Shown in pieces: positions 8,132 through 17,010 of a stretch of 64,000 nucleotides of DNA. The position numbers and the translations under genes were made by a program. Under the pieces are notes generated by a model, which saw only the letters and a program-made list of their open reading frames with translations, had not been told where the DNA came from and searched no databases. Every line of letters starts with the position of its first letter. Positions within the stretch are counted from its first letter, which is position 1. Source of the DNA: Streptomyces sp. HUAS MG91 (GTDB taxonomy: Bacteria; Actinomycetota; Actinomycetes; Streptomycetales; Streptomycetaceae); the NCBI RefSeq assembly GCF_040529335.1, contig NZ_CP159534.1, positions 3,286,001 to 3,350,000 on the forward strand, in the 5' to 3' direction.

Positions 8132-8515
8132 CTACTTCTGGTGGGCCAATACGTTCACCACTCGGCCCTGCGGATCCCGTACGAAGAAGCGGCGGACGCC
8201 CCAGTCCTCGTCGCGCAGGGCGTGGACGATCTCGGCGCCCGTTGCCCGTAGGGCCTCGTACGCCTTGTCGACCTCCTCCACCGTGCCGAGTTCGACGCTC
8301 ACGTCCGGTACCACCGGGGCCGTCGCGTCGTGGGTGAGGAAGGTGAGCTGGGCCTCGGGGTGGCTCGGGGAGGCCAGGGTCGTGACCCAGCCGAGGTTCA
8401 TGACCTCCTCGAAGCCGAGGGTGCCGTAGAAGTCGCGGTTGGCCGCTGCCGCCTCTTCGCCGGGGGCCACTTGGAGGTTCGGGACCGCTCTGCGGATCTG
8501 TGTCATGCCCGTCAT
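8132..8515 (-). CDS. VOC (glyoxalase/bleomycin-resistance-like) family protein
   Basis: 127 aa, one betaalphabetabetabeta pair of the vicinal-oxygen-chelate superfamily. Visible are the N-terminal strand VPNLQVAP followed by AANRDFYGTLGFEEVMN, the strand AQLTFLTHD, and the C-terminal RRFFVRDPQGRVVNVLAHQ in which metal-binding or substrate residues normally lie. The typical first metal His is absent (NLQV), so a catalytic metal site is doubtful; it may be a binding protein. The ATG at 8515 overlaps the stop of the upstream GlxA-type regulator by 4 bp, so it is translationally coupled and probably the last gene of an MFS-regulator-VOC operon. Confidence 0.85.
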   Translation of the reverse strand: MTGMTQIRRAVPNLQVAPGEEAAAANRDFYGTLGFEEVMNLGWVTTLASPSHPEAQLTFLTHDATAPVVPDVSVELGTVEEVDKAYEALRATGAEIVHALRDEDWGVRRFFVRDPQGRVVNVLAHQK

Positions 8516-9489
8516 CGTCCCCGGAACGTGGCCCGGTACGCACCCGGCGACACCCCGAGCCGGCGCTGGAAGTGCTGGCGCAGCGAGACGTCCGTGCCGA
8601 AGCCCGTCTCCGCCGCGACGCGGTCCACCGTGTGGTCGGTGCGCTCCAGCAACTCCCGCGCCCGGTCGACGCGTTGGGTGGCCAGCCAGGTCATGGGGGT
8701 GACGCCCGTCTCCTCGCGGAAGCGGCGGTTGTAGGTGCGGACCGACAGGCCGTCGCGCGCCGCCAGGTCGGCCAGGGTCAGGGGTTCGGCGAGGTGGTCG
8801 AGCGCCCAGGTCCTGGACGCCGATGTCGAGGTCAGGCCCTCCTCCTCGACCGGGCGGCGGATGTACTGGGCCTGGCCGCCCTCCCGGTACGGGGGCACGA
8901 CGGTGCGCCGGGCGACGTCGGCCGCCACCGCCGCGCCGTGGTCCGCGCGGATCATGTGCAGGCACAGGTCGATGCCGGCCGCCTCACCGGCCGAGGTGAG
9001 GACCGGGCCCTCGTCCACGTACAGGACGTCGGCGTCGACCGTGACGGCCGGGAACGTACGGGCGAAGCGGGCCGACGACAGCCAGTGCGTCGTCGCCCGG
9101 CGGCCGTCCAGCAGGCCCGCCGCCGCCAGCACGAACGCCCCCGTGCAGATCGACGCCACCCGGCCCCGCACCGCCCCGATCGCCGAGGCCAGCGCGCCGT
9201 CCAGGCCGCCCGGCCCGAGCGTCTCGTCCGTCTCGTGCGACGCCGGGACCAGGACGGTGTCCGCCGCCATCACCGTCTCCAGGCCGTGTTCCGCGTAGAT
9301 CGGGAAATCGGCGTCCGTACGGATCCTGCCCGGCCGGGGCGCGCACGTACGGACCTCGTAGAGCGGCTCGCCCGTCGCCGGGTCGCGGGCCGCGCCGAAC
9401 AGCTGGTGGACCAGGCCCAGTTCCATGGGCAGGACACCGTCCCTGACCAGGACCGCCACCGTCTCCCGAGGAGCGCGCCGCGTACTCAT
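8512..9489 (-). CDS. GlxA-family transcriptional regulator (DJ-1/PfpI domain plus AraC HTH)
   Basis: 325 aa. Residues ~8-190 form a DJ-1/PfpI-like class I glutamine-amidotransferase fold, with the nucleophile-elbow segment SICTGAFVLAAAGLLDGRRATTHW around 110-135. The C-terminal ~100 residues carry two AraC-type helix-turn-helices: LTLADLAARDGLSVRTYNRRF and VDRVAAETGFGTDVSLRQHF, ending VSPGAYR. The family senses small metabolites through the N-domain, often in nitrogen or quaternary-amine catabolism. It starts 13 bp after the MFS transporter stop and overlaps the VOC gene by 4 bp. It may regulate this operon, but no operator was identified. Confidence 0.9.
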   Translation of the reverse strand: MSTRRAPRETVAVLVRDGVLPMELGLVHQLFGAARDPATGEPLYEVRTCAPRPGRIRTDADFPIYAEHGLETVMAADTVLVPASHETDETLGPGGLDGALASAIGAVRGRVASICTGAFVLAAAGLLDGRRATTHWLSSARFARTFPAVTVDADVLYVDEGPVLTSAGEAAGIDLCLHMIRADHGAAVAADVARRTVVPPYREGGQAQYIRRPVEEEGLTSTSASRTWALDHLAEPLTLADLAARDGLSVRTYNRRFREETGVTPMTWLATQRVDRARELLERTDHTVDRVAAETGFGTDVSLRQHFQRRLGVSPGAYRATFRGR

Positions 9490-9502
9490 GGAGCAGATGC
9501 TG

Positions 9503-10981
9503 TCACCCGGACGGCGTCACCGCCGACAGCGGTCGCGCCACGTCCTCCAGCGACCTGCCCTCCGCCCGCACCGCGAACGCCACCGCCACCAGACCCGCCG
9601 CGCACATCAGCCCGGCACCGATCTGGAAGGCGAGCACCGTGTCGGCGACCTGGCCGCTCTTGGTGAGGTCCGCGAAGATCAGCGGGCCGCTGATGCCGCC
9701 GGCCGCCGTGCCGACCGCGTAGAAGAAGGCGATCGCCATCGCGCGCGTCTCCATCGGGAAGATCTCCGAGACGGTGAGGTACGCGCTGGAGGCGCCCGCC
9801 GACGCGAAGAACAGGACCACCGACCAGCAGGCCGTCAGGGTCGTCGCCGTGAGCGAGCCGCGGCCGAAGAGCCAGGCCGTGCCGAAGAGCAGCACCCCGG
9901 ACAGGAGGTAGGTGGAGGAGATCATGATGCGGCGGCCGAGCGTGTCGAAGAGCTTGCCCAGCAGCAGCGGACCGATGAAGTTGCCGGCCGCGATCACCGC
10001 GAAGTAGTAGCCCGTGGAACCGGTCGGCACGTCGTAGAACGTCGTCAGGATCGCGCCGAAACCGAAGGTGATCGCGTTGTAGAGGAACGCCTGGCCGATG
10101 AAGAGGGAGAGGCCGAGGGTGGTGCGGCGCGGGTACGAGCGGAAGACCGTACGGGCGATCTCCAGGAAGCCGGTGCTCTTGCGCTGGTGGATGGTGATCT
10201 CGCCGGCCGGCGGCGGGAGGGACGCGCCGCCGCGTTCCGTACGGATCTTGTCCTCCACCCCCGTGACCAGGGCGTCGGCCTCCTCTCCCCTGCCGTGGAT
10301 GAAGAGCCAGCGGGGGCTCTCCGGGACGTTGCGGCGCACCAGGAGGATGACCAGGCCGAGGACGACGCCGAGGGCGAAGGTGAGGCGCCAGCCGATGTTC
10401 TTCGCGAACAGGTCCGTGTCGAGCGCCACGATCGAGAGCAGCGAGCCGCCGATCGCGCCGAGCCAGAAGCTGCCGTTGATGATCAGGTCGACGCGACCGC
10501 GGAACTTCGACGGGATCAGCTCGTCGATCGCCGAGTTGATGGCCGCGTACTCGCCGCCGATGCCGAAGCCGGTGAAGAAGCGGAAGACGAAGAACCACCA
10601 GACGGACAAGGAGAACGCCGTGAGGGCCGTCGCCGCCAGATAGACCGCCAGGGTGACGAGGAAGAGCTTCTTGCGGCCGAAGCGGTCCGTCAGCCAGCCG
10701 AAGAAGAGGGCGCCGACGCAGGCGCCCGCCACGTACAGGGCGGCCGCGGTGCCGGTGACCTGCGCGGAGGAGATGGGCAGGCCGCTGCCGGGCTCCGAGA
10801 GGCGGCCCGCGATGTTGCCGACGACCGTGACCTCCAGGCCGTCGAGGATCCAGACCGTGCCGAGGCCGATCACCACCATCCAGTGCCAGCGGGACCAGGG
10901 GAGGCGGTCGAGGCGGGCGGGGACGGCGGTGGTGATGGTGGCTCCGCCGGTGCCGGGTTGTTTCGGGGGTTCGGGGGACAT
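9503..10981 (-). CDS. MFS transporter (sugar/metabolite porter type)
   Basis: The protein from ATG 10981 (492 aa) starts [24 protein letters not shown] just upstream fits that start better than the longer frame. It has 12 predicted helices with MFS motif A in the 2-3 loop ([14 protein letters not shown]), the helix-5 signature [19 protein letters not shown], and a matching 8-9 loop ([13 protein letters not shown]). [21 protein letters not shown] is the central loop of the sugar-porter/ProP-like branch. The ligand is unknown. First gene of the operon with the GlxA-type regulator and VOC gene. Confidence 0.88.
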   Translation of the reverse strand: MSPEPPKQPGTGGATITTAVPARLDRLPWSRWHWMVVIGLGTVWILDGLEVTVVGNIAGRLSEPGSGLPISSAQVTGTAAALYVAGACVGALFFGWLTDRFGRKKLFLVTLAVYLAATALTAFSLSVWWFFVFRFFTGFGIGGEYAAINSAIDELIPSKFRGRVDLIINGSFWLGAIGGSLLSIVALDTDLFAKNIGWRLTFALGVVLGLVILLVRRNVPESPRWLFIHGRGEEADALVTGVEDKIRTERGGASLPPPAGEITIHQRKSTGFLEIARTVFRSYPRRTTLGLSLFIGQAFLYNAITFGFGAILTTFYDVPTGSTGYYFAVIAAGNFIGPLLLGKLFDTLGRRIMISSTYLLSGVLLFGTAWLFGRGSLTATTLTACWSVVLFFASAGASSAYLTVSEIFPMETRAMAIAFFYAVGTAAGGISGPLIFADLTKSGQVADTVLAFQIGAGLMCAAGLVAVAFAVRAEGRSLEDVARPLSAVTPSG

Positions 10982-11041
10982 GGACCCTCCTCGCTGAGGG
11001 AATGGGCCCGCCCCGAGTTCCCCGCCGACCATGGCTCACGC

Positions 11042-11091
11042 CACGGGGCCCCGCCCCGGCCCCCGCCGCTCCTCGATCGCCGGAGGGGCTT
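11042..11091. repeat. dispersed repeat family B, copy 1
   Basis: Contains CGGGGCCCCGCCCCGGCC followed by CGCTCCTCGATCGCCGGAGG. It resembles the element at 37551-37603. The CTCC...GGAG arms can form a small hairpin. It lies between the DUF445 gene stop and the start of the MFS gene. Confidence 0.7.
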
Positions 11092-11110
11092 GATCTGCCG
11101 GAGCGAGGCG

Positions 11111-12469
11111 CTACGCCCCGAGCGCCTTCGACACCGTGTAGATCAGGAGTCCGGCGAGTGAGCCGACCACCGTGCCGTTGATCCGGATGAACTGCAGGTC
11201 GCGGCCGATGTGGGCCTCGATCTTGCGGGAGGTGTGCTCGGCGTCCCAGCTCGCCACCGTGTCCGTGATCAGGGAGGTGATCTCGGCCCGATACGTCGTC
11301 ACGACGTACACCGCGGCGCCCTCCACCCAGCCGTCGACCTTCCCCTGCACCTTCGGGTCGGACGCCATCCGCTGCCCGAGCGAGAGCAGCGACGCCCGCA
11401 CCCGCAGCCGCAGCTCGCTGCGCTCGTCCTCGGCCGCCGCCACGATCATCGAGCGGACCGCCGACCAGGTGGAGGCGATCAGGTCCTGCACCTCGGAGCG
11501 GCCGAGCACCTCGGACTTGAGGCGCTCGACGCGGGCCCGGGTGTCGGAGTCGGCCTGGAGGTCGCCCGCGAAGTCGCGCAGGAAACGGTCCACGGCGCCG
11601 CGCGCCGGGTGCTCGGGCATGTCGCGCATCTCGGTGACGAAGCGCAGCAGCTCCTTGTAGACCCGCTCGCCGACCCGCTTGTCCACGAACCGCGGGGTCC
11701 AGCCGGGCGCGCCGCCCTGGACCGCGTCCATCACCGAGTCGGAGTGCAGGACGAGCCAGTCGTGGGCCCGAGCGCACACCAGGTCGACGACCCGCTTGTG
11801 GCCGCCGTCCGCGACGACCTTCTCCAGCATCTTGCCGATGCCGGGGGCGATCTCGGCGTTGTCGGCGCGGCGCGTGATGGCCTCGCCGACGACCGCCTGG
11901 ACGTCGGAGTCGCGCAGCACGGTGAGGGCGCCGCGCAGCGCGGTGGCCAGCTCGGCCGTCACCCGGTCCGCGTTCTTGGGCTCGGCGAGCCAGGCGCCGA
12001 GCCGGGAACCGATGCCGACGGAGCGCAGGCGGTCGCGGACCACGTCCCCGGAGAGGAAGTTCTCCCCGACGAACTCACCCAGCGAAAGACCCAGTTGGTC
12101 CTTCTTGCGCGGAATGATCGCGGTGTGCGGGATCGGGACGCCGAGGGGATGGCGGAAGAGGGCCGTGACCGCGAACCAGTCGGCGAGCGCGCCGACCATG
12201 CCGGCCTCGGCGGCGGCCGCGACATAGCCGGTCCAGGCGCCCGCGCCGGAGTGCTCCGCCCAGGTGGTCAGGGCGTACACGACCGCGACGAGGACCAGCA
12301 GGCCCGTCGCCGTCGCCTTCATCCGGCGGACACCGCGGCGCTTCTCCTCGTCCGCGGCGGTGAACTCGGTGACCGAGCGGCGGGCGGTGCGGGGGTGCGC
12401 GGTGGGCTCTTGGGCATACTGCCCGGAGCCACCGCTGCCCGTTTCACCCCTTTTATCCAGATCGCTCAT
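11111..12469 (-). CDS. DUF445-family membrane protein
   Basis: 452 aa from ATG 12469 (SDLDKRGETGSGG); a longer version starting 14 codons upstream is possible. After a disordered N-terminus comes a membrane helix (ATGLLVLVAVVYALTTWAEH, ~50-70). The DUF445 signature follows: AAAAEAGMVGALADWFAVTALFRHPLG, then IPHTAIIPRKKDQLG. A long amphipathic middle region ends in a second membrane helix, INGTVVGSLAGLLIYTVSKALG. This N- and C-terminal anchoring is typical of the family, whose function is not established. A family-B repeat separates it from the MFS operon upstream of its stop. It is divergent from the SGNH hydrolase gene. Confidence 0.85.
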   Translation of the reverse strand: MSDLDKRGETGSGGSGQYAQEPTAHPRTARRSVTEFTAADEEKRRGVRRMKATATGLLVLVAVVYALTTWAEHSGAGAWTGYVAAAAEAGMVGALADWFAVTALFRHPLGVPIPHTAIIPRKKDQLGLSLGEFVGENFLSGDVVRDRLRSVGIGSRLGAWLAEPKNADRVTAELATALRGALTVLRDSDVQAVVGEAITRRADNAEIAPGIGKMLEKVVADGGHKRVVDLVCARAHDWLVLHSDSVMDAVQGGAPGWTPRFVDKRVGERVYKELLRFVTEMRDMPEHPARGAVDRFLRDFAGDLQADSDTRARVERLKSEVLGRSEVQDLIASTWSAVRSMIVAAAEDERSELRLRVRASLLSLGQRMASDPKVQGKVDGWVEGAAVYVVTTYRAEITSLITDTVASWDAEHTSRKIEAHIGRDLQFIRINGTVVGSLAGLLIYTVSKALGA

Positions 12470-12770
12470 CGCCTGCCCGCCTCGCTCATCGTTCGGCCGT
12501 CCCGTTCCCACTGAACACCCAGCACACCCAGCACACGCTGAACACCCCGATCGTCCCGTCCGTCGCCGTTCCCGGCTCCGGCATCCGTCGCTGCGATGTC
12601 ATCCCCCTCACACATTGTCCCTTCCTGCCCTACTAACGGAACGAACCACAAGTTCCCGGCGTCTGAATGGGCGGAGGGGGGCAGTGTCGGCCTCGTCTCG
12701 CCCCATGACGCATCATGGGATCATCACACCGGAGCCTTGGGCTCCCCCTGCCCGAGGAGACACACACCGC
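12470..12770. other. 301 bp divergent intergenic region
   Basis: Separates the DUF445 gene (minus) and the SGNH hydrolase gene (plus). It has a small tandem CACCCAGCACACCCAGCACACGCTGAACACC-like stretch near 12519-12546, a short imperfect direct repeat. A less GC-rich segment lies near 12625-12655. No gene or clear promoter hexamers are supported. Confidence 0.4.
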
Positions 12771-14093
12771 ATGACCAGGCGTCACGGTTATGTGCTGCTG
12801 GCCGCGCTCGTCGCGGTCGCCGTAGTGATCTCTGCCGCTATCTACGTCGGTTTCTCCGGCGTCCTCCGGAGCGGCGACGACAACATCCAGGCGAGCGGCG
12901 CCCACCCGCGCAGCTCCGCCGCGCCCGCCTCCACCGGCACCTGGGCCGGCAGCTGGTCGGCCGCGCCCGCGGGCGCCGAGCCCGGCACGGAGAGGAATGG
13001 TTTCTCCGGGCTCTCCATCCGCAATGTCGTGCACACGAGCATCGGCGGCACCGGTGCCCGCGTCACGCTCTCCAATCTCTACGGGCAGCAGCCGCTCAGC
13101 ATCACGCACGCGTCGATCGCCGTGGCCTCGGCCCCGAACAACCCCACCGCGCTGGCCGGCACCGTGCGCCGGCTGACCTTCTCCGGGAACACCTCAGTGG
13201 TCATCGCGGCCGGCGCGCAGATCGTCAGCGACGCCGTACGGCTGCGGGTGCCGGGCGACTCGGACATGCTCGTCACCACGTACTCGCCGACCCCGTCGGG
13301 CCCGGTCACGTACCACCCGCAGGCCCGCCAGATGTCGTACGTGGCGAGCGGCGACGTCGTGGAGGACCCGACCGGCACCCGGTTCACCCAGCAGAGCCCG
13401 TACTGGCGCTATCTCACCGCGCTCGACGTGCTCAGCAACGAGGCCGCGGGCACCGTCGTCGTCATCGGCGACTCGCTCACCGACGGCATCACCTCCACCA
13501 TGGGCGCCAACCGCCGCTGGACGGACGTCCTCGCCGGCCGGCTGCGCACCGAGTCGGGTGCCCCGCGCTACGGCGTCGTGAACCAGGGGATCAGCGGCAA
13601 CCGCGTGCTGTCCGACGGGCTCGGGCGCCCCGCCAACAATCCGAGCGGGCTCTCCCGCTTCGGGCGCGACGCGCTGGACCGCGCCGGGGTGCGGGCCGTC
13701 GTCATCGACCTCGGGATCAACGACATCCTGCGCAACCCGCAGCAGACCGACCCCGCCAAGATCGTGGACGGGCTGCGGGAGCTGGTGCGGCAGGCGCATG
13801 CGCGCGGGCTGCGCGTGGTGGGGGCGACCCTGATGCCGTTCCAGGGGCATCGGGGGTACGAGCCTCGGCTCGAGGTCGTCCGGCAGGGCGTGAACGAGCA
13901 GATCCGGGCCGGGAAGGTCTACGACAGCTACGTCGACTTCGATCGGGCGTTGCGGGATCCGTACAACCCGCGCAAGCTGCTGCCGCAGTACGACTCGGGT
14001 GATCATCTGCACCCCAGCGATGCCGGGTACCGGAAGATGGCCGACGCCTTCGATCTGACCTCGCTGAAGGGGTCGACCGGCGCGCAGCTCTGA
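12771..14093 (+). CDS. membrane-anchored or secreted SGNH/GDSL-family hydrolase
   Basis: 440 aa. N-terminal signal or anchor YVLLAALVAVAVVISAAIYVG (~5-26), then a Ser/Pro/Ala linker. A beta-rich N-domain (~50-215) contains RVTLSNLYGQQPL. The catalytic SGNH domain has block I VVVIGDSLTDG (nucleophile Ser ~ residue 230), block II with Gly (NQGISGNRVL), block III with Asn (DLGINDIL) and block V with the Asp-x-x-His pair GDHLHPSDAGY near the C-terminus. These hydrolases act on esters of sugars, lipids or peptidoglycan; the substrate here is unknown. GAGGAG lies 11 nt before the ATG. It is monocistronic and followed by a family-A repeat. Confidence 0.88.
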   Translation: MTRRHGYVLLAALVAVAVVISAAIYVGFSGVLRSGDDNIQASGAHPRSSAAPASTGTWAGSWSAAPAGAEPGTERNGFSGLSIRNVVHTSIGGTGARVTLSNLYGQQPLSITHASIAVASAPNNPTALAGTVRRLTFSGNTSVVIAAGAQIVSDAVRLRVPGDSDMLVTTYSPTPSGPVTYHPQARQMSYVASGDVVEDPTGTRFTQQSPYWRYLTALDVLSNEAAGTVVVIGDSLTDGITSTMGANRRWTDVLAGRLRTESGAPRYGVVNQGISGNRVLSDGLGRPANNPSGLSRFGRDALDRAGVRAVVIDLGINDILRNPQQTDPAKIVDGLRELVRQAHARGLRVVGATLMPFQGHRGYEPRLEVVRQGVNEQIRAGKVYDSYVDFDRALRDPYNPRKLLPQYDSGDHLHPSDAGYRKMADAFDLTSLKGSTGAQL

Positions 14094-14210
14094 CGAGCGC
14101 CCCCGCCGCCTTGGGCGGCAGGGTGGGCAAGGCGGCACCCCGGTGCGGGGTGAGCGCCTAAGAGGCAGCCAGTGCAGCGTCGTTCGCGGGTGCACGCCCG
14201 GTGGGGCTTC

Positions 14211-14232
14211 TCGCGCAGTTCCCCGCGCCCCT
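14211..14232 (+). repeat. dispersed repeat family A, copy 3
   Basis: TCGCGCAGTTCCCCGCGC core, complete, in plus orientation. It lies 118 bp after the SGNH hydrolase stop and 20 bp before the stop of the convergent DUF1707 gene. Confidence 0.85.
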
Positions 14233-14252
14233 AGCAGCCCGCACCGGCAGTG

Positions 14253-15113
14253 TCAGTCCCAGTGGCGGCGGCGGTTGCGGCGTTCTCGGCGCTCTTCCAG
14301 GCGGTCGAGGTGTTCCTCCATGCGCTCGCGGTGCCGCTCCAGGCGGTCGGCGTGGAGGCCGTGGGGGCCGTGATGGCCGTCGAGGAGGGCGCGGCGGTCC
14401 TCCCGGCGTTCGAGCCGCTCGCGGCGCCGCTCCTCCTTCAAGCGCTGCCGCTCGGCCTTGGGCAGCTTCCGCTCGACCCCGACTCCGCCCCAGAACGCGA
14501 ACCCGGTGATCACCACGCGCGGCGCCCCGGGATCCCCGGGCACCCCGGACTCGCTCTGGTCGAAGCCGCCCATGATGCCGATGCCGCGCACGACGACCTC
14601 GACACCGGGCGGCACGATCACATTGACGCCGCCCATGATCGCGACGCAGTTGATGACGGTCTCGCGGGACTCGAAGTTCGCCTCGCGCAGGTCGAGTTCG
14701 CCGCCGCCCATGACGGCCACGCAGTCGAACCGGCTCGGCGCCGTCCACCGCCCCTTGCGCTCGAACCCGGAGAGGATGCCGACGCCCCACGCGGACCCGC
14801 CCGCCGTCCCCCCGATCCGCGCCGCCCAGTCGACGGCCCCCTCGGGCAGCGGCTCCTTCGTCAGGTTCACCGGCGTCGGCGCCGCCGCGCCGGGCAGATC
14901 GCGGGTCACGGGCAGCAACTCCCGGTACGTACGCGCCTTGTACGTCTCCTCCAGCCGCTCGCCGAACTCCTCCATGTCGAGGCGGCCCTCGGCCAGCGCG
15001 TCGCGCAGCCGCTCGGCGACCTGCTCGCGGTCGGCGTCGGAGGCCCGCAGATCGAGGCCGTCGTCCTGGGGTCCGGACTCTTCGGGGCGGTCCGGGAGCG
15101 CTGCGTCCGTCAT
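14253..15113 (-). CDS. DUF1707 / LiaF-like (cell-wall-active response) protein
   Basis: 286 aa. Residues ~20-75 form the DUF1707 SHOCT-like domain, with signature LRASDADREQVAERLRDALAEGRLDMEEFGERLEETYKARTYREL (read in parts). A beta-helix-like region (~130-215) with repeated FDCVAVMGGGELDL, INCVAIMGGVNVIVPPG and VRGIGIMGGF strands is the LiaF C-terminal/DUF2154 fold. The last ~60 residues are an extremely Arg/Glu/His-rich tail. No membrane segment is obvious. In other bacteria LiaF-type proteins modulate envelope-stress two-component systems; none is adjacent. It lies 18 bp upstream of nothing else on its strand except the ABC operon ending at 15132, so it may be read through from that operon. 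Confidence 0.82.
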   Translation of the reverse strand: MTDAALPDRPEESGPQDDGLDLRASDADREQVAERLRDALAEGRLDMEEFGERLEETYKARTYRELLPVTRDLPGAAAPTPVNLTKEPLPEGAVDWAARIGGTAGGSAWGVGILSGFERKGRWTAPSRFDCVAVMGGGELDLREANFESRETVINCVAIMGGVNVIVPPGVEVVVRGIGIMGGFDQSESGVPGDPGAPRVVITGFAFWGGVGVERKLPKAERQRLKEERRRERLERREDRRALLDGHHGPHGLHADRLERHRERMEEHLDRLEERRERRNRRRHWD

Positions 15114-15131
15114 GCTTTCAGCGTACGGGCG

Positions 15132-16109
15132 TCAGTACGTCAGGGAAGCGCCCCCGGCATACATCCGTGCGATCACACTCTCGATGTCCGGCTCCCGCAC
15201 GGACAGATCGGCCAGCGGATAGCGCCCGGCGATCGCCGCGACGAGCGGCGCCGCGGAGTGCGCGGCGGGAAACGTCAGCCACTGCCGCACCCCCTCCACC
15301 TTCACCACCCGCGCCGACTCCACCTCGATCGGCGCCAGTTCGCGCTCCAGGTCGACGACGAGGGTGCGCTCACCGCCGCCCAGTTCGTGCAGCCCGTCCA
15401 GATCACCGTCGTACATCAGACGCCCGTGGTCGATGACCATGACGCGGCGGCAGAGCTGCTCGATGTCGGTGAGGTCGTGGGTGGTGAGCAGGACCGTCGT
15501 GCCGCGTTCGGCGTTCAAGTCCCGCAGGAATTCGCGGACCTTGACCTTGGAGACGATGTCGAGGCCGATCGTCGGCTCGTCCAGGTACAGCACCTCGGGG
15601 TCGTGCAGGAGCGCCGCCGCGATGTCGCCGCGCATCCGCTGCCCGAGCGAGAGCTGACGCACGGGCACCTCCAACAGCGGCGCCATGTCGAGGAGTTCGA
15701 CGCAGCGCTCCAGGTTCCGCGCGTACCGGGCGTCGGGGATGCGGTACATGCGGCGCATCAGCCGGTAGGAGTCGATGAGCGGCAGGTCCCACCAGAGCGT
15801 GGTGCGCTGGCCGAAGACGACCCCGATGCGGTGCGCGAGTCCGGCGCGCTCGCGCGAGGGGTCGATGCCCGCGACGCGCAGCCGGCCCGCGCTCGGCGTC
15901 AGGATGCCGGTCAGCATCTTGATGGTGGTGGACTTCCCCGCGCCGTTCGGGCCGATGTAGCCGACCATCTCGCCGCGCGGCACGCTGAACGTCAGCGAGT
16001 CCACGGCCCGCACCTCGTGCCGCTCCCGGCGCAGGAAGCCCGCCTTGCGGCGCACGTCGAAGACCTTCTCGACGCCGTCCACCTCGATCAACGGCTCCGC
16101 GCTCACCAC
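15132..16109 (-). CDS. ABC transporter ATP-binding protein (ABC-2 exporter type)
   Basis: 325 aa. Walker A IGPNGAGKSTTIKML (~50-65), Q-loop FGQRTTLWWDLPLIDSY, the ABC signature LSLGQRMRGDIAAALLHDP, Walker B EVLYLDEPTIGLD and switch His TTHDLTD are all present. A C-terminal ~80-residue extension is typical of drug/viologen-exporter-like ATPases (YadG/DrrA class). It ends the operon with two permeases immediately upstream (16-bp gap to the first). The pair-of-permeases plus one ATPase layout matches the ABC-2 subfamily PF06182. The exported substrate is unknown. GTG start at 16109 follows GAGAGGGGA. Confidence 0.9.
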   Translation of the reverse strand: MVSAEPLIEVDGVEKVFDVRRKAGFLRRERHEVRAVDSLTFSVPRGEMVGYIGPNGAGKSTTIKMLTGILTPSAGRLRVAGIDPSRERAGLAHRIGVVFGQRTTLWWDLPLIDSYRLMRRMYRIPDARYARNLERCVELLDMAPLLEVPVRQLSLGQRMRGDIAAALLHDPEVLYLDEPTIGLDIVSKVKVREFLRDLNAERGTTVLLTTHDLTDIEQLCRRVMVIDHGRLMYDGDLDGLHELGGGERTLVVDLERELAPIEVESARVVKVEGVRQWLTFPAAHSAAPLVAAIAGRYPLADLSVREPDIESVIARMYAGGASLTY

Positions 16110-16125
16110 GTCGTCCCCTCTCAGC

Positions 16126-17010
16126 TCAGCTTCCCGTACTCCGATAGCCCCGCAGCGCCACCCGCCACACGCACCCCGCCACCGCCAGACACCCCGCGGC
16201 CACCAGCGGCGGCGCGAAGGCGACCCACCGGGGCAGGTCCAGCGGATAGGGGCGGCCGAGGATGTAGAGCGCCGGTATCCAGTTCACGAAGGCCAGCGGC
16301 AGGACGAACGTGACGCCCCGCAGCAGGTTGTCGCCGAACACGGTCGGCGGGTACTGGAGCAGCGCGTTGCCGCCGAACGTCGCCGCGTTCTGCACCTCGG
16401 CCGCGTCCTGCGCCACGATCTGGAAGGACGCGCCCGCGATGAACACGGCGGTGAAGATGGCGGCCCCGCTGACCACGAGCAGCGGCACGAGCAGCACCTT
16501 CACCGGCGTCCAGGACACGTCGAGCGCCACCGCCGACCACACCAGCACCACCAGGCCCTGGCTGATCCGCCCGGCCCGGCGCAGCGCGAACTTGTCCGCG
16601 GCCAGCTGCACCAGCACCGGCGCGGGCCGCACCAGGAACACGTCGAGCGTCCCGTCCCGCACCCGCTGCCCGGTCCGCCCCAGCGACCCGGCGGCCAGGT
16701 CGGCGAGGCCGAAGGCGGAGCCCGCGGTGCCGTAGAGGAACGCGATCTCGGGCAGCGTGTAGCCGCCGAGCCGGTCGACCTGCGAGAACATCAGCAGGAT
16801 GCCGCAGAACTCCAGGCCCGTCATCGCGAAGTTGCCGAAGGTGGTCAGCGCGAACGAGGCCCGGTACGTCATCGTGGAGCGGATCCACGCCCCGCTGATC
16901 AGCCGGAACACCCGCCAGGCCGACAGCGCCCGGCCCCGGACCCGCGCCACCTCGCGCTCGGCCACCTCGTGTTCAGCCATCTCGTACTCGGCCGTCTCGT
17001 ACTCAGCCAC
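16126..17010 (-). CDS. ABC-2 family transporter permease
   Basis: 294 aa with six predicted helices, for example SFALTTFGNFAMTGLEFCGILLMF, VLVWSAVALDVSW and NAATFGGNALLQYPPTVFG. It resembles the PF06182 ABC-2 permeases that work in heteropairs. The N-terminus shows a curious tandem repeat of five-residue units (AEYET AEYEM AEHEV AEREV), possibly untranslated if the true start is internal. It overlaps the upstream permease gene by 8 bp and is followed 16 bp later by the ATPase, so the three form one operon. Confidence 0.87.
   Translation of the reverse strand: MAEYETAEYEMAEHEVAEREVARVRGRALSAWRVFRLISGAWIRSTMTYRASFALTTFGNFAMTGLEFCGILLMFSQVDRLGGYTLPEIAFLYGTAGSAFGLADLAAGSLGRTGQRVRDGTLDVFLVRPAPVLVQLAADKFALRRAGRISQGLVVLVWSAVALDVSWTPVKVLLVPLLVVSGAAIFTAVFIAGASFQIVAQDAAEVQNAATFGGNALLQYPPTVFGDNLLRGVTFVLPLAFVNWIPALYILGRPYPLDLPRWVAFAPPLVAAGCLAVAGCVWRVALRGYRSTGS

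Noticed and set aside
9425..11161. 578-aa plus-strand frame opposite the MFS transporter
   Set aside because: Arg/Asp/Glu/Gly-rich shadow; the minus-strand MFS protein has clear motifs and a ribosome site.
14250..16313. 687-aa plus-strand frame opposite the DUF1707 and ABC ATPase genes
   Set aside because: Antisense shadow; the minus strand encodes recognisable Walker motifs and DUF1707.
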